DNA of 64,000 nucleotides from Cyanosarcina radialis HA8281-LM2 (GTDB lineage: Bacteria; Cyanobacteriota; Cyanobacteriia; Cyanobacteriales; CCAP-1448), in contig JAHHHA010000010.1 in the NCBI GenBank assembly GCA_019359615.1, positions 105,697-169,696 of the forward strand, in the 5' to 3' direction. This document shows positions 10,346 through 18,850 of this stretch, one piece after another (the first letter of the stretch is position 1; the number at the start of each line of letters is the position of its first letter). Under the pieces are notes generated by a model. The model was not told the DNA's origin, did not search any database, and was given only the letters and a program-made list of their open reading frames with translations. Both the position numbers and the translations under genes were made by a program.

Positions 10346-10954
10346 ATGCAGGAATGGATAACTAATACCATGACTTCCCTCGGCTACCTGGGAATCGGGT
10401 TGTTGATGTTTTTGGAAAATTTGTTTCCGCCCATTCCTTCCGAGTTAATTATGCCTTTAGCCGGGTTTACGATTTCTCAGGGGAGAATGGAATTTGTCCC
10501 CGCGATCGCGGCTGGTGTTATCGGTACAGTTGTGGGTGCGTTTCCTTGGTATTACGTCGGCAAACTCATCGGCGAAGAAAATATCAGGCGCTTAGCTAAC
10601 AAGTACGGGAAGTGGATTGGGGTATCGGGACAAGATATCGATCGCGCTAACAATTGGTTTACTAGACATGGCGAACAAGCAGTTTTTTTCGGTCGTCTCA
10701 TACCAGGAGTTCGGACTTTAATTTCCTTGCCAGCAGGCATCAACGAAATGCCTTTGCTGCCATTCTTGCTTTATTCCACGCTCGGTACTACCTTATGGGT
10801 AGGTTTGCTGACATTTATTGGTTACAAGTTAGGAACGCATTACGATTGGGTAGAACAGTATCTCGGACCCGTTTCTAAAATCGTATTTGTTCTGCTAATA
10901 GTAGCCTTTGTGGTTTGGGTAGTCCTGAAAAAGAGAAAAACAAAAAGGATCTAA
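10346..10954 (+). CDS. DedA family membrane protein
   Basis: A 202-residue inner-membrane protein of the DedA/SNARE-associated family. Members are involved in membrane homeostasis, and some act as undecaprenyl-phosphate or phospholipid flippases. Seen here: the re-entrant start FLENLFPPIPSELIMPLAGF, the conserved GRLIPGVRTLISLPAGI segment, four to five membrane helices and a basic tail KKRKTKRI. The substrate cannot be assigned. Start ATG 10346, with a GAGGAA site 14-20 bases upstream. Confidence 0.9.
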   Translation: MQEWITNTMTSLGYLGIGLLMFLENLFPPIPSELIMPLAGFTISQGRMEFVPAIAAGVIGTVVGAFPWYYVGKLIGEENIRRLANKYGKWIGVSGQDIDRANNWFTRHGEQAVFFGRLIPGVRTLISLPAGINEMPLLPFLLYSTLGTTLWVGLLTFIGYKLGTHYDWVEQYLGPVSKIVFVLLIVAFVVWVVLKKRKTKRI

Positions 10955-11086
10955 ATATCAGTCGTGAGTGGGACAGCCCAGAGGGCTATCCCACAAGAAT
11001 TACCCAATTATTTTTTTAACTTCCATTAAAAATTCAAGATAATAAATTCAAATTTTTGTCTGGAAAATTGTTTTTGCTAAATCGGA

Positions 11087-11119
11087 AATGATAAATTGCG
11101 AATTGCGAACTGCGAATTG
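11087..11119. repeat. AATTGCGAA short tandem repeat
   Basis: Units of AATTGCGAA and CTGCGAATT end two bases before the next start codon. Inverted relatives lie upstream of psbB (about 6940-6975 and 7040-7070). The helicase gene therefore has a repeat where its ribosome site should be. Confidence 0.7.
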
Positions 11120-11121
11120 TC

Positions 11122-13770
11122 ATGGCGATCGCCTCTAAGTCTCGCTCTAAATTTATTACCACCGAACCGCTAGGAAAAAGCGGGCAAAAAGGCGAACAAC
11201 AAGTTTGGGACGCAATTCAAAAAGCTTTTGTCGATCGAGAATGTATCGCTTACTGGCGCTATCCGATCTTTTCTCAAGTCGGTAAAAGTCGCAAAGAACC
11301 AGATATTTTAATCGCCGATCGCCAACTCGGTTTAATAATTATTGAAGTCAAATCGATCGCGATCGAGCAAATTGTTTCGATCGCTGGTCATCTGTGGCAG
11401 TTACAAAACTTCTACACCGATCGAATCAGACCTTACGAACAAGCAGAAAATCAACTGTTTGCCCTTTTAGGATATAGCGATCGCGAACCAACTTTACGCC
11501 GTCGAGTCAACGGCAGAGCGATCGTTGCTCTCCCCAAAATTACTCAAACTCAATGGCAGCAGAAAAGCTTCGATCGATTGCCTAGTTGTCCGCCGATCTT
11601 GTTTCAAGAATATCTTCAGTTAGAGAGATGGGGAGATGGGGAGATGGGGAGATGGGGAGAGAGGGCGCAGAGGGCGGAGAATAAAAATAAATTTATACCG
11701 TATCCTCTGGTTTCTGCGATTGAGGCAACTGGGCCTGTAATTCAGGGGGAAGAACTCAACGACGAACAGTGGGAACTATTACTAGCAATCTTGGGCGGTG
11801 CGCCCGTTTTCCGCCAGCGGGCGAAGAAACCAGTTAGCCTCCCAAATGCACCACCTCAACCGGGAACCCGCGCCTGGGTAATATTGCAAGCGCGATCGCA
11901 ACTGTCAAAATTAGATTGGCAGCAAGAATTAATTGGCAAGCAAATTCCGCCCGGCCCGCAGCGAATTAGAGGTATAGCTGGCGCGGGTAAAACCGTTTTG
12001 CTGTGCCAAAAAATCGCTCATATGCACCTCAAACATCCAGATTGGGATCTGGCTTTAGTATTTTTCAGCCGGAGTTTGTACGATGCGATCGCTTCTGAAG
12101 TCGATAAGTGGCTGCGGCGGTTCAGCAGCGGCGAAGTTGGTTACGACCCTACTAATCCTAAATTGAAAGTGTTGCACGCTTGGGGGGCCAAAAATCGACC
12201 CGGACTTTACAGCACTATTTGCGAAGCTGCTAACATCCCCAGGCGAACTGTTTACGATACCGATAGCAAGTTGCCCAACGAAGCTTTAGCCGAAGTTTGC
12301 TCTCAGTTACTTCAAGACGCGGTAATTCCTCAGATATTTGATGCGATCGCGATCGATGAGGGACAAGATTTAATCGTGGACGATCGGTTAAAATTTCAGG
12401 GCAAACAACCCTTTTACTGGATGGCATATCAAGCTTTGCGACCCGTAGAGTCCCGACATCCAGAACGGCGACGGTTGATTTGGGCATACGATGAAGCCCA
12501 AAGTTTAGAAAGTTTGAGCATCCCCACCGCCAGCGAATTGTTTGGCGATGAATTGGGGCATCTGGTAACGGGACAATATACCGACGGGATTGCCAAAAGC
12601 GAAATTATCCGCCGCTGCTATCGCACTCCCGGCCCGATTCTGACCGCAGCCCAAGCGATGGGCATGGGTTTGTTGCGACCTGGGGGCGCGATTTCGGGGA
12701 TGACTCGCACCGAAGATTGGCAAGCTATTGGCTATGAAGTGACGGGGCGTTTGACTCGCGGCCAAGAAATTACCCTGCGGTGGCTGCCAGAAAACTCTCC
12801 CAATCCCATCCCGCAACTGTGGGCGGGAGAACTTATCGAGTTAGAAACTTATCAAACTCGCCAGGAAGAATTAACCGCGTTAGCTACTAATATTCGCCAC
12901 AACCTCGAACGCGATGGTTTGCAACCGAGTCAGGAAATTCTGGTGGTGGTTCTCGGTTCCTATTTTGAGGCGATGAACTTGGAAACTCAGGTTGCTAGTT
13001 TTTTAATAGCTCAAGGAATTAATATATTCATTCCTGGGACGAGTGCAGCGAATATTTTGCAACCAGATCCAGAAAACCGCAACCCGAATAAATTTTGGTG
13101 CGATCGCAGCATTACCGTTTCTCGCATCCACCGCGCCAAAGGAAACGAAGCCGAAATGGTGTATATCGTAGGATTAGATAATGTCGCTAAAAATGAAAGT
13201 AATATTACTCTCCGCAATCAGCTATTTGTGGCTTTAACTAGGTCTAAGGCTTGGGTAAAGCTAAGCGGCATCGGTAAGTATTCCCTGTATGAGGAAATGC
13301 GACGAGTTATTAATAGTGGCGACACCTTTACTTTTACTTACAATCGCCAGCCTCGACGAGAGATTAACGTTACCGACGGGGGCGAATTGCTAAGGCGATA
13401 TGCTGCGGGTCAAAGGAATTTTCAAGGTGGCGATTTTAGAGGAATTCAGCTTGCAGGCGCTAATTTATCGGGGGCTAATTTGATTGGCGCTCAATTAAAT
13501 GATGCCGATTTGAGTCGCGCGAATCTAGATAGAGCCAAGTTAGCGATCGCCGATTTGAGCAACTCTAATTTAAGTCATGCTAGCTTGCAGAAAGCCAAAT
13601 TAATGGGTGCTAGTTTGCAAAATGCTCGGTTATATGATGCCGATTTGAGTCGGGCTGACTTGAGCGATGCCGACTTAAGCGATGCCCAATTGGTAGGAGC
13701 AAAATTAGTTGGTACTAACTTGAATAATACCGATTTGAGCAGAACCGATTTGACAGATGCCCAGTTATAA
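11122..13770 (+). CDS. NERD nuclease-like, superfamily 1 helicase and pentapeptide-repeat fusion
   Basis: An 882-residue three-part protein. Residues about 20-150 form a NERD domain with the nuclease-like core EPDILIADRQLGLIIIEVKS. Residues about 270-720 form a UvrD-like ATPase: Walker A GIAGAGKT near 284, Walker B IDEGQDL near 410, late motif RIHRAKGNEAEMVYIVGLD near 667, and FVALTRSK near 701. Residues about 760-882 are pentapeptide repeats (A(D/N)LSxA units) ending at the stop. Between NERD and helicase an octamer repeat encodes WGDGEMGRWGERAQRA. It probably acts on DNA or RNA ends; a role in phage defence or repair is inference. No partner gene is adjacent. Confidence 0.85.
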   Translation: MAIASKSRSKFITTEPLGKSGQKGEQQVWDAIQKAFVDRECIAYWRYPIFSQVGKSRKEPDILIADRQLGLIIIEVKSIAIEQIVSIAGHLWQLQNFYTDRIRPYEQAENQLFALLGYSDREPTLRRRVNGRAIVALPKITQTQWQQKSFDRLPSCPPILFQEYLQLERWGDGEMGRWGERAQRAENKNKFIPYPLVSAIEATGPVIQGEELNDEQWELLLAILGGAPVFRQRAKKPVSLPNAPPQPGTRAWVILQARSQLSKLDWQQELIGKQIPPGPQRIRGIAGAGKTVLLCQKIAHMHLKHPDWDLALVFFSRSLYDAIASEVDKWLRRFSSGEVGYDPTNPKLKVLHAWGAKNRPGLYSTICEAANIPRRTVYDTDSKLPNEALAEVCSQLLQDAVIPQIFDAIAIDEGQDLIVDDRLKFQGKQPFYWMAYQALRPVESRHPERRRLIWAYDEAQSLESLSIPTASELFGDELGHLVTGQYTDGIAKSEIIRRCYRTPGPILTAAQAMGMGLLRPGGAISGMTRTEDWQAIGYEVTGRLTRGQEITLRWLPENSPNPIPQLWAGELIELETYQTRQEELTALATNIRHNLERDGLQPSQEILVVVLGSYFEAMNLETQVASFLIAQGINIFIPGTSAANILQPDPENRNPNKFWCDRSITVSRIHRAKGNEAEMVYIVGLDNVAKNESNITLRNQLFVALTRSKAWVKLSGIGKYSLYEEMRRVINSGDTFTFTYNRQPRREINVTDGGELLRRYAAGQRNFQGGDFRGIQLAGANLSGANLIGAQLNDADLSRANLDRAKLAIADLSNSNLSHASLQKAKLMGASLQNARLYDADLSRADLSDADLSDAQLVGAKLVGTNLNNTDLSRTDLTDAQL
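11627..11665. repeat. GGGGAGAT octamer repeat inside the helicase gene
   Basis: About four and a half copies of GGGGAGAT in frame between the NERD and helicase domains. One unit gained or lost (8 bp) would shift the frame and remove the helicase and pentapeptide parts. Confidence 0.85.
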
Positions 13771-14078
13771 GATGCAGAGTAAAGACCTCTGGCATAAGTC
13801 GATAACTTATCAAAAATATCTGCGTTTATCTGCGTTCATCCGCTGTCCATCTGCGTTTTAAATCTAAAGTTGGGATTTTTGCAAAAGGTATAACATCAAA
13901 TCTGGTTCTCATACCATCCATTGCTGCCATCACCTCCAACCACTCTCCCACCTCACCCTGCCCTCTCCTACGAGGAGAGGGGAACGGAAGTTTCTGTTAT
14001 CAGAGGGGAGCCGGAGGCTCCTTTGAGGGCTGGATTCATGGTTTTAAAACCGGATTTCATATCATCTATTCGATTTGC
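13771..14078. repeat. Gene-free gap with composite repeat (empty-site copy)
   Basis: No gene seen. 13810-13860 has 'ATCTGCGTT' repeats. 13895-14035 is a composite repeat that reads (plus strand) GGTTCTCATACCATCCATTG, then CCTACGAGGAGAGGGGAACG, then AGGCTCCTTTGAGGGC. The same blocks occur inverted at 50895-51560, where about 490 bp are inserted at CCTACGAGG. This copy therefore shows the uninterrupted site. Confidence 0.8.
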
Positions 14079-15476
14079 TCAAGCAGCTTCACCGCCGACG
14101 ACTACATCACGAATTCGCAAGCTAGGACTGCCGCAACCTACAGCTAAACCACTTTGTCCGCCTTTGCCGCAACCGCCAGATTCATCCCAATAGAAATCAT
14201 TACCTATAGCTTCAATATCGGCTAAAGTCTTGAACGCATTGCCAGAAAGGGTAACATCTCGCACGGGTTCGGCAATCTTACCATCTCGAATCATCCAGGC
14301 TTCGCCCGCACTGAAGGTAAACATTTCCCCATTAGTCATTCCTCCCAGCCAATTACAGGCGTAGACTCCTTCGGAGATATCGGCAAATAAGTCGGCTACT
14401 GGAGTCGTGCCCCGTTCGATCCAGGTATTGGTCATTCTAACAATGGGTGGAAAGTGGTAGTTCAAACAACGAGCGTTGCCAGTAGCTTGCTCGCCTAACT
14501 TGCCAGCGGTTTCGCGAGAGTGGAGGCGACCGACTAAAATCCCATCTTTAATCAATTGAGTGGTTGTTGCCGGAGTGCCTTCATCGTCGTAGAAGTAGCT
14601 GCCGCGATGACCTAGAGGAGCCGCCCCATCAAAAATCTGCAATTCTTTGGAGCCAAATCGCCGCCCCATGCTCATTACTTCTAGGATATCGGGGTTTTCG
14701 TAGGCCATATCTGCTTCTGAAAGATGCCCGAAAGCCTCGTGGACGAACAATCCAGCTAGGATGGGGTCGATGACGACTGTATAGGTATTGCCCTTGACAG
14801 AAGGCAAAGAGAGGGCGATCGCGGCTCGTTTGGCAGCAGCCCGTACTTGTGTATCTAAGTCGGTCAGGTCTTCATAAGCTTGACGCGAACCAATAGTTTC
14901 TCTCCCGGTTTGCACTGTTTCCCCATCGCGGGCAGTGGCGGCAAAGCGCATTTCCATATCGACCCAAGATTGCTCGATTAACGTGCCATCGGATGTCGCT
15001 AGAATAATTTTCTGGGAACTATCGCCATAGCGAACAGAGGTAGTAGTAATTTTGGGGTCGGCACTGCGGAGAATTTCATTGTAGCGATCGCACAATTCCT
15101 TCTTCTGAGCTAAGCTAATTTGCCGAGGGTTGCTGCCAGTTAATGGCAGAGAGCAAACATCTACTACGGGTTCTACTGGTGCGAGTAGGGTTTCTTCTTC
15201 ACCGACTAATCTAGCAGCGGCGATCGCTTCTTCTATTCTTGCGGCTAAAGTATCTAGTCGGTTAAAGCTGGCAAATCCCCAGCCGCCTTTGTAACAAGCC
15301 CGCACTTGACCGCCGATGGAAATCCCTTCGCTCAAGGTTTCTACTTTATTGCCTCGCAAGAAGATGTCGGTTCCTTCAGCTTCTTCTAAGCGAATGGCTA
15401 AATAATCTACTTGATGGCGATAGCGATCGATCTGGTCGGCAAGTAAGTTTTTGGCATCGGCTAGTAAAGTCGGCAT
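14079..15476 (-). CDS. tldD: Metalloprotease TldD
   Basis: Zinc-dependent protease subunit of the TldD/TldE (PmbA) pair, which degrades unfolded peptides and in some bacteria matures modified peptides. The 465 residues include the zinc motif HEAFGHLSEAD near residue 245, preceded by VVIDPILAGLFV, and the conserved C-terminal GGCGKGGQSGLAVGCGSP. Length fits the family. The TldE partner is not in this window; an unlinked location is common in cyanobacteria. Start ATG 15476. The gap 15477-15739 holds only repeats (CTCTCC...GGAGAGG palindrome near 15530-15590). Confidence 0.94.
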   Translation of the reverse strand: MPTLLADAKNLLADQIDRYRHQVDYLAIRLEEAEGTDIFLRGNKVETLSEGISIGGQVRACYKGGWGFASFNRLDTLAARIEEAIAAARLVGEEETLLAPVEPVVDVCSLPLTGSNPRQISLAQKKELCDRYNEILRSADPKITTTSVRYGDSSQKIILATSDGTLIEQSWVDMEMRFAATARDGETVQTGRETIGSRQAYEDLTDLDTQVRAAAKRAAIALSLPSVKGNTYTVVIDPILAGLFVHEAFGHLSEADMAYENPDILEVMSMGRRFGSKELQIFDGAAPLGHRGSYFYDDEGTPATTTQLIKDGILVGRLHSRETAGKLGEQATGNARCLNYHFPPIVRMTNTWIERGTTPVADLFADISEGVYACNWLGGMTNGEMFTFSAGEAWMIRDGKIAEPVRDVTLSGNAFKTLADIEAIGNDFYWDESGGCGKGGQSGLAVGCGSPSLRIRDVVVGGEAA

Positions 15477-15739
15477 AGCGAGCGAGTTTAGAAGTTTAGT
15501 ATGTTGACGATCTTAACGTGAAAAATTGACCTCTCCCCGTTCGGCAGGCTCGCGGCAGCGCCCAGCCCCTTTTCTGCGAGGAGAGGGGAGCAAGACATTG
15601 ATTAAGATCGGAGATTGGCGATCGCGCTACCAACATCAGGAAAATTGATTTATGACACTCTGAAGGTGCGATCGCATATAAAATGCTAACGACCAAGCTC
15701 ACCGAACGCAGACAACCTCTCGAACTCAACCAATTAACC

Positions 15740-16459
15740 TCATTGTTCCGGTGCAGCGACTTGTTGTACCGCACCGTTTGGTTGTAACGTTGCTCTCCAT
15801 TGGATAATGACTTGAACTAGATTGTGCATAGCTGTTACCAAGTTCGCTTCAAAATCTGCCGCAGCTTGACGATCTGCTGTATCTGTAACACCACGCAACT
15901 CAACGTAACACTTCTGATTAAATCTGCACGCTCTCGCACCTCCGGCACCTTCCCACGCCACAGCAACACAATCAGTCTTGTTCATTAACTCTCGACCTCT
16001 GGCAACATCAACAATATCCTCGTCACCGCTTGCAACAGCACCGAAATGAACTGAAAACGCTGAATCCGTCTGAGGTAAGTTTTGTAGAACCTTAATGACT
16101 GGACGAGCGCCAGCAAAACGAGGTAAAGGACGACTGACAAATTTCAGATGGTAGTCGTGTTCAACTGTTTCCGTTGCGACAACTACATCACCAACGTCTA
16201 ATGAATCAGATAATGCTCCAGCGGCTCCCGCACATACTAACAGTTGTATTTGGGGAACTTGGCAAAGCAAGTATTGGGCTTGAATACCAAACTGTGTCTT
16301 CCCCTGTCCGCCACAAGCAACGAGTAAATCAACCTCACTAAATTCAAAAATGCTTAGATTACCCGCTCGTAACTCCCTTTTTTGCAGCCCAAACTGCTCT
16401 AGTCCATCAACCAGAATTGTCAGTTCTTCTTGCAGTGGAGTGAGAATGGCAGTCTTCAT
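15740..16459 (-). CDS. Nucleoside phosphorylase / MTA-SAH nucleosidase family protein
   Basis: A 239-residue member of the PNP_UDP_1 superfamily. Visible landmarks: LLVACGGQGKTQFGIQAQ, the glycine-rich VCAGAAGALSDSLDVGDVVVA, and a late acidic segment VAVAWEGAGGARAC followed by LRGVTDTADRQAAADFEANL, positioned like the substrate-binding ME/D region. The usual E. coli MtnN residues are not all evident, so substrate choice (methylthioadenosine, futalosine or another nucleoside) is open. Its ATG (16457-16459) overlaps the TGA of the vapC remnant, so it may be translated by coupling from that fragment. Confidence 0.75.
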   Translation of the reverse strand: MKTAILTPLQEELTILVDGLEQFGLQKRELRAGNLSIFEFSEVDLLVACGGQGKTQFGIQAQYLLCQVPQIQLLVCAGAAGALSDSLDVGDVVVATETVEHDYHLKFVSRPLPRFAGARPVIKVLQNLPQTDSAFSVHFGAVASGDEDIVDVARGRELMNKTDCVAVAWEGAGGARACRFNQKCYVELRGVTDTADRQAAADFEANLVTAMHNLVQVIIQWRATLQPNGAVQQVAAPEQ

Positions 16460-16581
16460 TCAGGAATTTGACTGTGGCTAATGAAAACTTCGCTGGCTTG
16501 AGCGAGATTGTCCTTCACGATCGCTTCATCTGCAAAAAGGGCAATGATGATGTTAGTATCCAGCAAATACTTACCACTCAT
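16456..16581 (-). pseudogene. VapC-type PIN toxin, truncated
   Basis: A 41-residue reading frame starting MSGKYLLDTNIIIALFADE, the first strand and helix of a PIN-domain RNase with its first catalytic aspartate (LLDTN). The rest of the about 130-residue domain is missing; after SEVFI the frame runs into a stop that overlaps the start of the nucleosidase-like gene. The start ATG overlaps the end of the antitoxin gene, the usual toxin-antitoxin arrangement. A deletion fused the toxin start to the downstream gene, so it cannot be an active toxin. Confidence 0.8.
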
Positions 16582-16798
16582 CAACATCTACCCGTTCGCA
16601 ATCTTGCTCGATGGCTTCATGCATTAATTGGAGATCGTCTGGAGGGATTGAACCAGCAAAACGCAATAACTGCTGCCCTGGTGTACCTCGCATTTCCGAT
16701 TTGACCAACTCCCGAACAAATTCAAGCACCTGCCATTGCAAATGCTGCGGCATGACCTTCAATTGTTCGACAACCTCGTCGATGATAGCAATACTCAT
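16571..16798 (-). CDS. Antitoxin-like protein of a decayed toxin-antitoxin pair
   Basis: A 75-residue acidic protein starting MSIAIIDEVVEQLKVMPQHL. The N-terminal helical part (LQWQVLEFVREL) resembles the DUF2281-type antitoxins paired with PIN toxins in cyanobacteria, and the C-terminus EQDCERVDVDEW is suited to toxin binding. It overlaps the vapC remnant by 11 bases. With the toxin truncated it would be an orphan antitoxin. Confidence 0.7.
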   Translation of the reverse strand: MSIAIIDEVVEQLKVMPQHLQWQVLEFVRELVKSEMRGTPGQQLLRFAGSIPPDDLQLMHEAIEQDCERVDVDEW

Positions 16799-16910
16799 AT
16801 TGCCCTCCTTTTTATCATCCTACACTCCTTAATCAGGGAGCGGTAGAAGAACAGTTTTTAATGCTGATAGATTGTCACCTACTCGATCGACAATCTCTAA
16901 GCAACGCAGA

Positions 16911-17557
16911 TTAATTAAGTTTTTGATGTATATTAATATCTCCCACATCTACAGTATTTGAAAGTGACAAAATCCATTCTATTGCAGAAATTAGATCCGC
17001 AAGTGGAATTGGAACTTGTTGGGAAAATCGCCCCTCTTCAATATCTGTTAATACTTCTTCTGTCGCCACGTTACCAGGATTAATCACCGTGACCCCAATC
17101 CTGCGATCTCGTAAGGCCAACTTTAATGCTTGTGCCGCACCTCTTAACCCAAACTTTGATGCCGTGTTAGCCACTTCAACAGATGCAGAGTTATCTAGCC
17201 CAGATAGCGCACCAATAAATATCGCTCTTGGGTTGTCCGATTTGGCAAGATTTTTAGCGAGTTGTTTAGTTAATTCTATAGGGGCAATAGTATTCACTGC
17301 GATGACATAGCGAGTTTCTCGATCGGAGCTTTTCATAAAGTCGTATTGCTCTGTAAATGCTCCATCTTCCCAAACTCCCCCCATGAATAAAAGGGCATCT
17401 AAGACAGATTCACCAATGGCCTCGGCAACTGATTCGATCCCTTCAGAAGTAGAAATATCTGCTTGAATCCACTCTCCTGCAACTGCTTGACTTCTGGAGA
17501 CAGAGATCGCGCGATCGCCTTTCTGGGCAAAATGTCGAGCGACAATCGAAGAAAGAT
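16911..17557 (-). pseudogene. Short-chain dehydrogenase/reductase, N-terminus missing
   Basis: From 17557 leftward the frame reads SSIVARHFAQKGDRAISVSR, then VLDALLFMGGVW, VNTIAPIELTKQ, an AxxKFGLRG segment (ASKFGLRGAAQALKL) and VINPGNVATEE, the normal order of an SDR. The first strand and the TGxxxGIG cofactor motif that should precede it are absent: upstream the frame continues without a start into the end of the LysR gene. The catalytic YxxxK tyrosine is also replaced (NTASKFG). The longest ATG-started part is 16911-17384 (157 residues). Most likely a dead remnant cut at the LysR stop. Confidence 0.7.
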
Positions 17558-17583
17558 AATTTACTCTGGCTCGATCGAATATT

Positions 17584-18519
17584 CTAGCTAACTGGAACCG
17601 CAGGAGTATCGACTTTTAATTCTGTCATTTGTTTGCCTTCTTCTTGCAGATAATTAACGAAGGTTTGGGCGATGATAGACATCTGTTTTCCGGCTGGATA
17701 GATGGCATACCAATGGCGATCGATCGGAAAGCCACTGACATCTAAAACTGCTAAAGGACCGTGGGTTCCCTCCAATGCTAAGGTGTGAATCGACAGGACT
17801 GATATTCCCAATCCACCGACGATCGCCTGCTTGATTGCTTCATTACTGCTCAACTCTAGCCTGACTTTGAGTGGCAGATCGTGTTGCTCGAATAGCTGCT
17901 GCACTACCTTGCGAGTACCAGAACCGGATTCTCGCATGATAAAAGGTTCCTGGGCGATCCGCTCTAGGGTGATATTCTGCTCTTGAGTCAGAGGATGGTT
18001 TTGCGGGGCTAACACCACTAGGGGATTTTCCAATACCGGATAAGAGACAACATCGGTAGTTTCTGGAAGTTGGCTGACGATATAAAGATCGTAAGCGTTA
18101 TCGTTCAACGACTGCAAAACGCGTTCGTGGTTTGAGAAGTTCAACGATACGTCTACGCCAGGATATCTTTCGCAAAACGGGCCCAAGAGACGAGGCAAAA
18201 AATACTTAGTTGTAGTGATCGCCGCTAAACGCAACTGCCCTTGCTTCATGCCTTTGAGATCGGCAATTGCCATTTCAAATTGGGCCATTTGCTCGAAAAT
18301 GTCTTTGCAGGTGACGTAGAGTTTTTGTCCCGCATCGGTGAGATAGAGACGCTTGCCGATTTGCTCGAATAAAGGCAAGCCGACAGCTTGGTTAAGCTGC
18401 TTGATTTGCATCGATACAGTAGGCTGAGTCAAGAAGAGTTCTTCAGCCGCGCGGGTAAAACTACAGTGCCGCGCTACTACTTCAAAGACCCGAAGCTGGT
18501 GCAAGGTGGCGTTCTTCAT
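17584..18519 (-). CDS. LysR-type regulator of the CmpR/NdhR/RbcR group
   Basis: A 311-residue LysR regulator. Winged helix-turn-helix at residues 5-65 (TLHQLRVFEVVARHCSFTRA, LFLTQPTVSMQIKQL), effector domain from about 90 (QLRLAAITTTKYFLPRLLG, FIMRESGSGTR, EAIKQAIVGGLGISVLS). The sequence resembles cyanobacterial CmpR/RbcR, and the divergent ndhF3-ndhD3-chpY operon is the classic NdhR (CcmR) target. It therefore probably senses carbon status (2-phosphoglycolate, 2-oxoglutarate or RuBP in known relatives) and controls inducible CO2 uptake. Which of the three orthologues it is cannot be settled here. Confidence 0.88.
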   Translation of the reverse strand: MKNATLHQLRVFEVVARHCSFTRAAEELFLTQPTVSMQIKQLNQAVGLPLFEQIGKRLYLTDAGQKLYVTCKDIFEQMAQFEMAIADLKGMKQGQLRLAAITTTKYFLPRLLGPFCERYPGVDVSLNFSNHERVLQSLNDNAYDLYIVSQLPETTDVVSYPVLENPLVVLAPQNHPLTQEQNITLERIAQEPFIMRESGSGTRKVVQQLFEQHDLPLKVRLELSSNEAIKQAIVGGLGISVLSIHTLALEGTHGPLAVLDVSGFPIDRHWYAIYPAGKQMSIIAQTFVNYLQEEGKQMTELKVDTPAVPVS

Positions 18520-18685
18520 GACTGCTGTTGTGAGGAAAATATTTATAGATTAAATTCTATCATTAGTTAATTAAGCTTTGAATTTAAGTTATATACTTTC
18601 TATTCGACCTCTATCATAGATAAATAGCTATAGATGTCTCTGTACTTGATGTCTGGAGATATTTGCGGATGTCACAGTTTTCTTG

Positions 18686-18703
18686 CATAGATTTAAATCT
18701 ATG
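18686..18703. promoter_or_regulatory. Candidate LysR operator
   Basis: A perfect 18-bp palindrome, CATAGATTTAAATCTATG, in the 331-bp gap between the LysR gene and ndhF3. It contains T-N11-A spacing expected for LysR sites. A second AT-rich partial palindrome, ATAGATAAATAGCTAT, lies at about 18616-18631. Binding is an inference from position and symmetry. Confidence 0.5.
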
Positions 18704-18850
18704 ATTTGAATTAGAAACTTTGGCTTTTCATTATATATTCTCTGCCCTATGATAACAGTAGAGAAATTCATGGGGTACAGATGCAGAACAAATGAGATTT
18801 CGCGTCTCTAGTTCTGAGTTCCCGAACGTAGTTTTTTAGGCTTCGATCGC

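Noticed and set aside
13921..14193. Plus-strand reading frame overlapping the tldD end
   Set aside because: Half is repeat sequence and half antisense to tldD; no protein-like pattern.
16468..16704. Plus-strand 78-residue frame
   Set aside because: It is antisense to the antitoxin and vapC remnant, both of which show family-like sequence on the minus strand.
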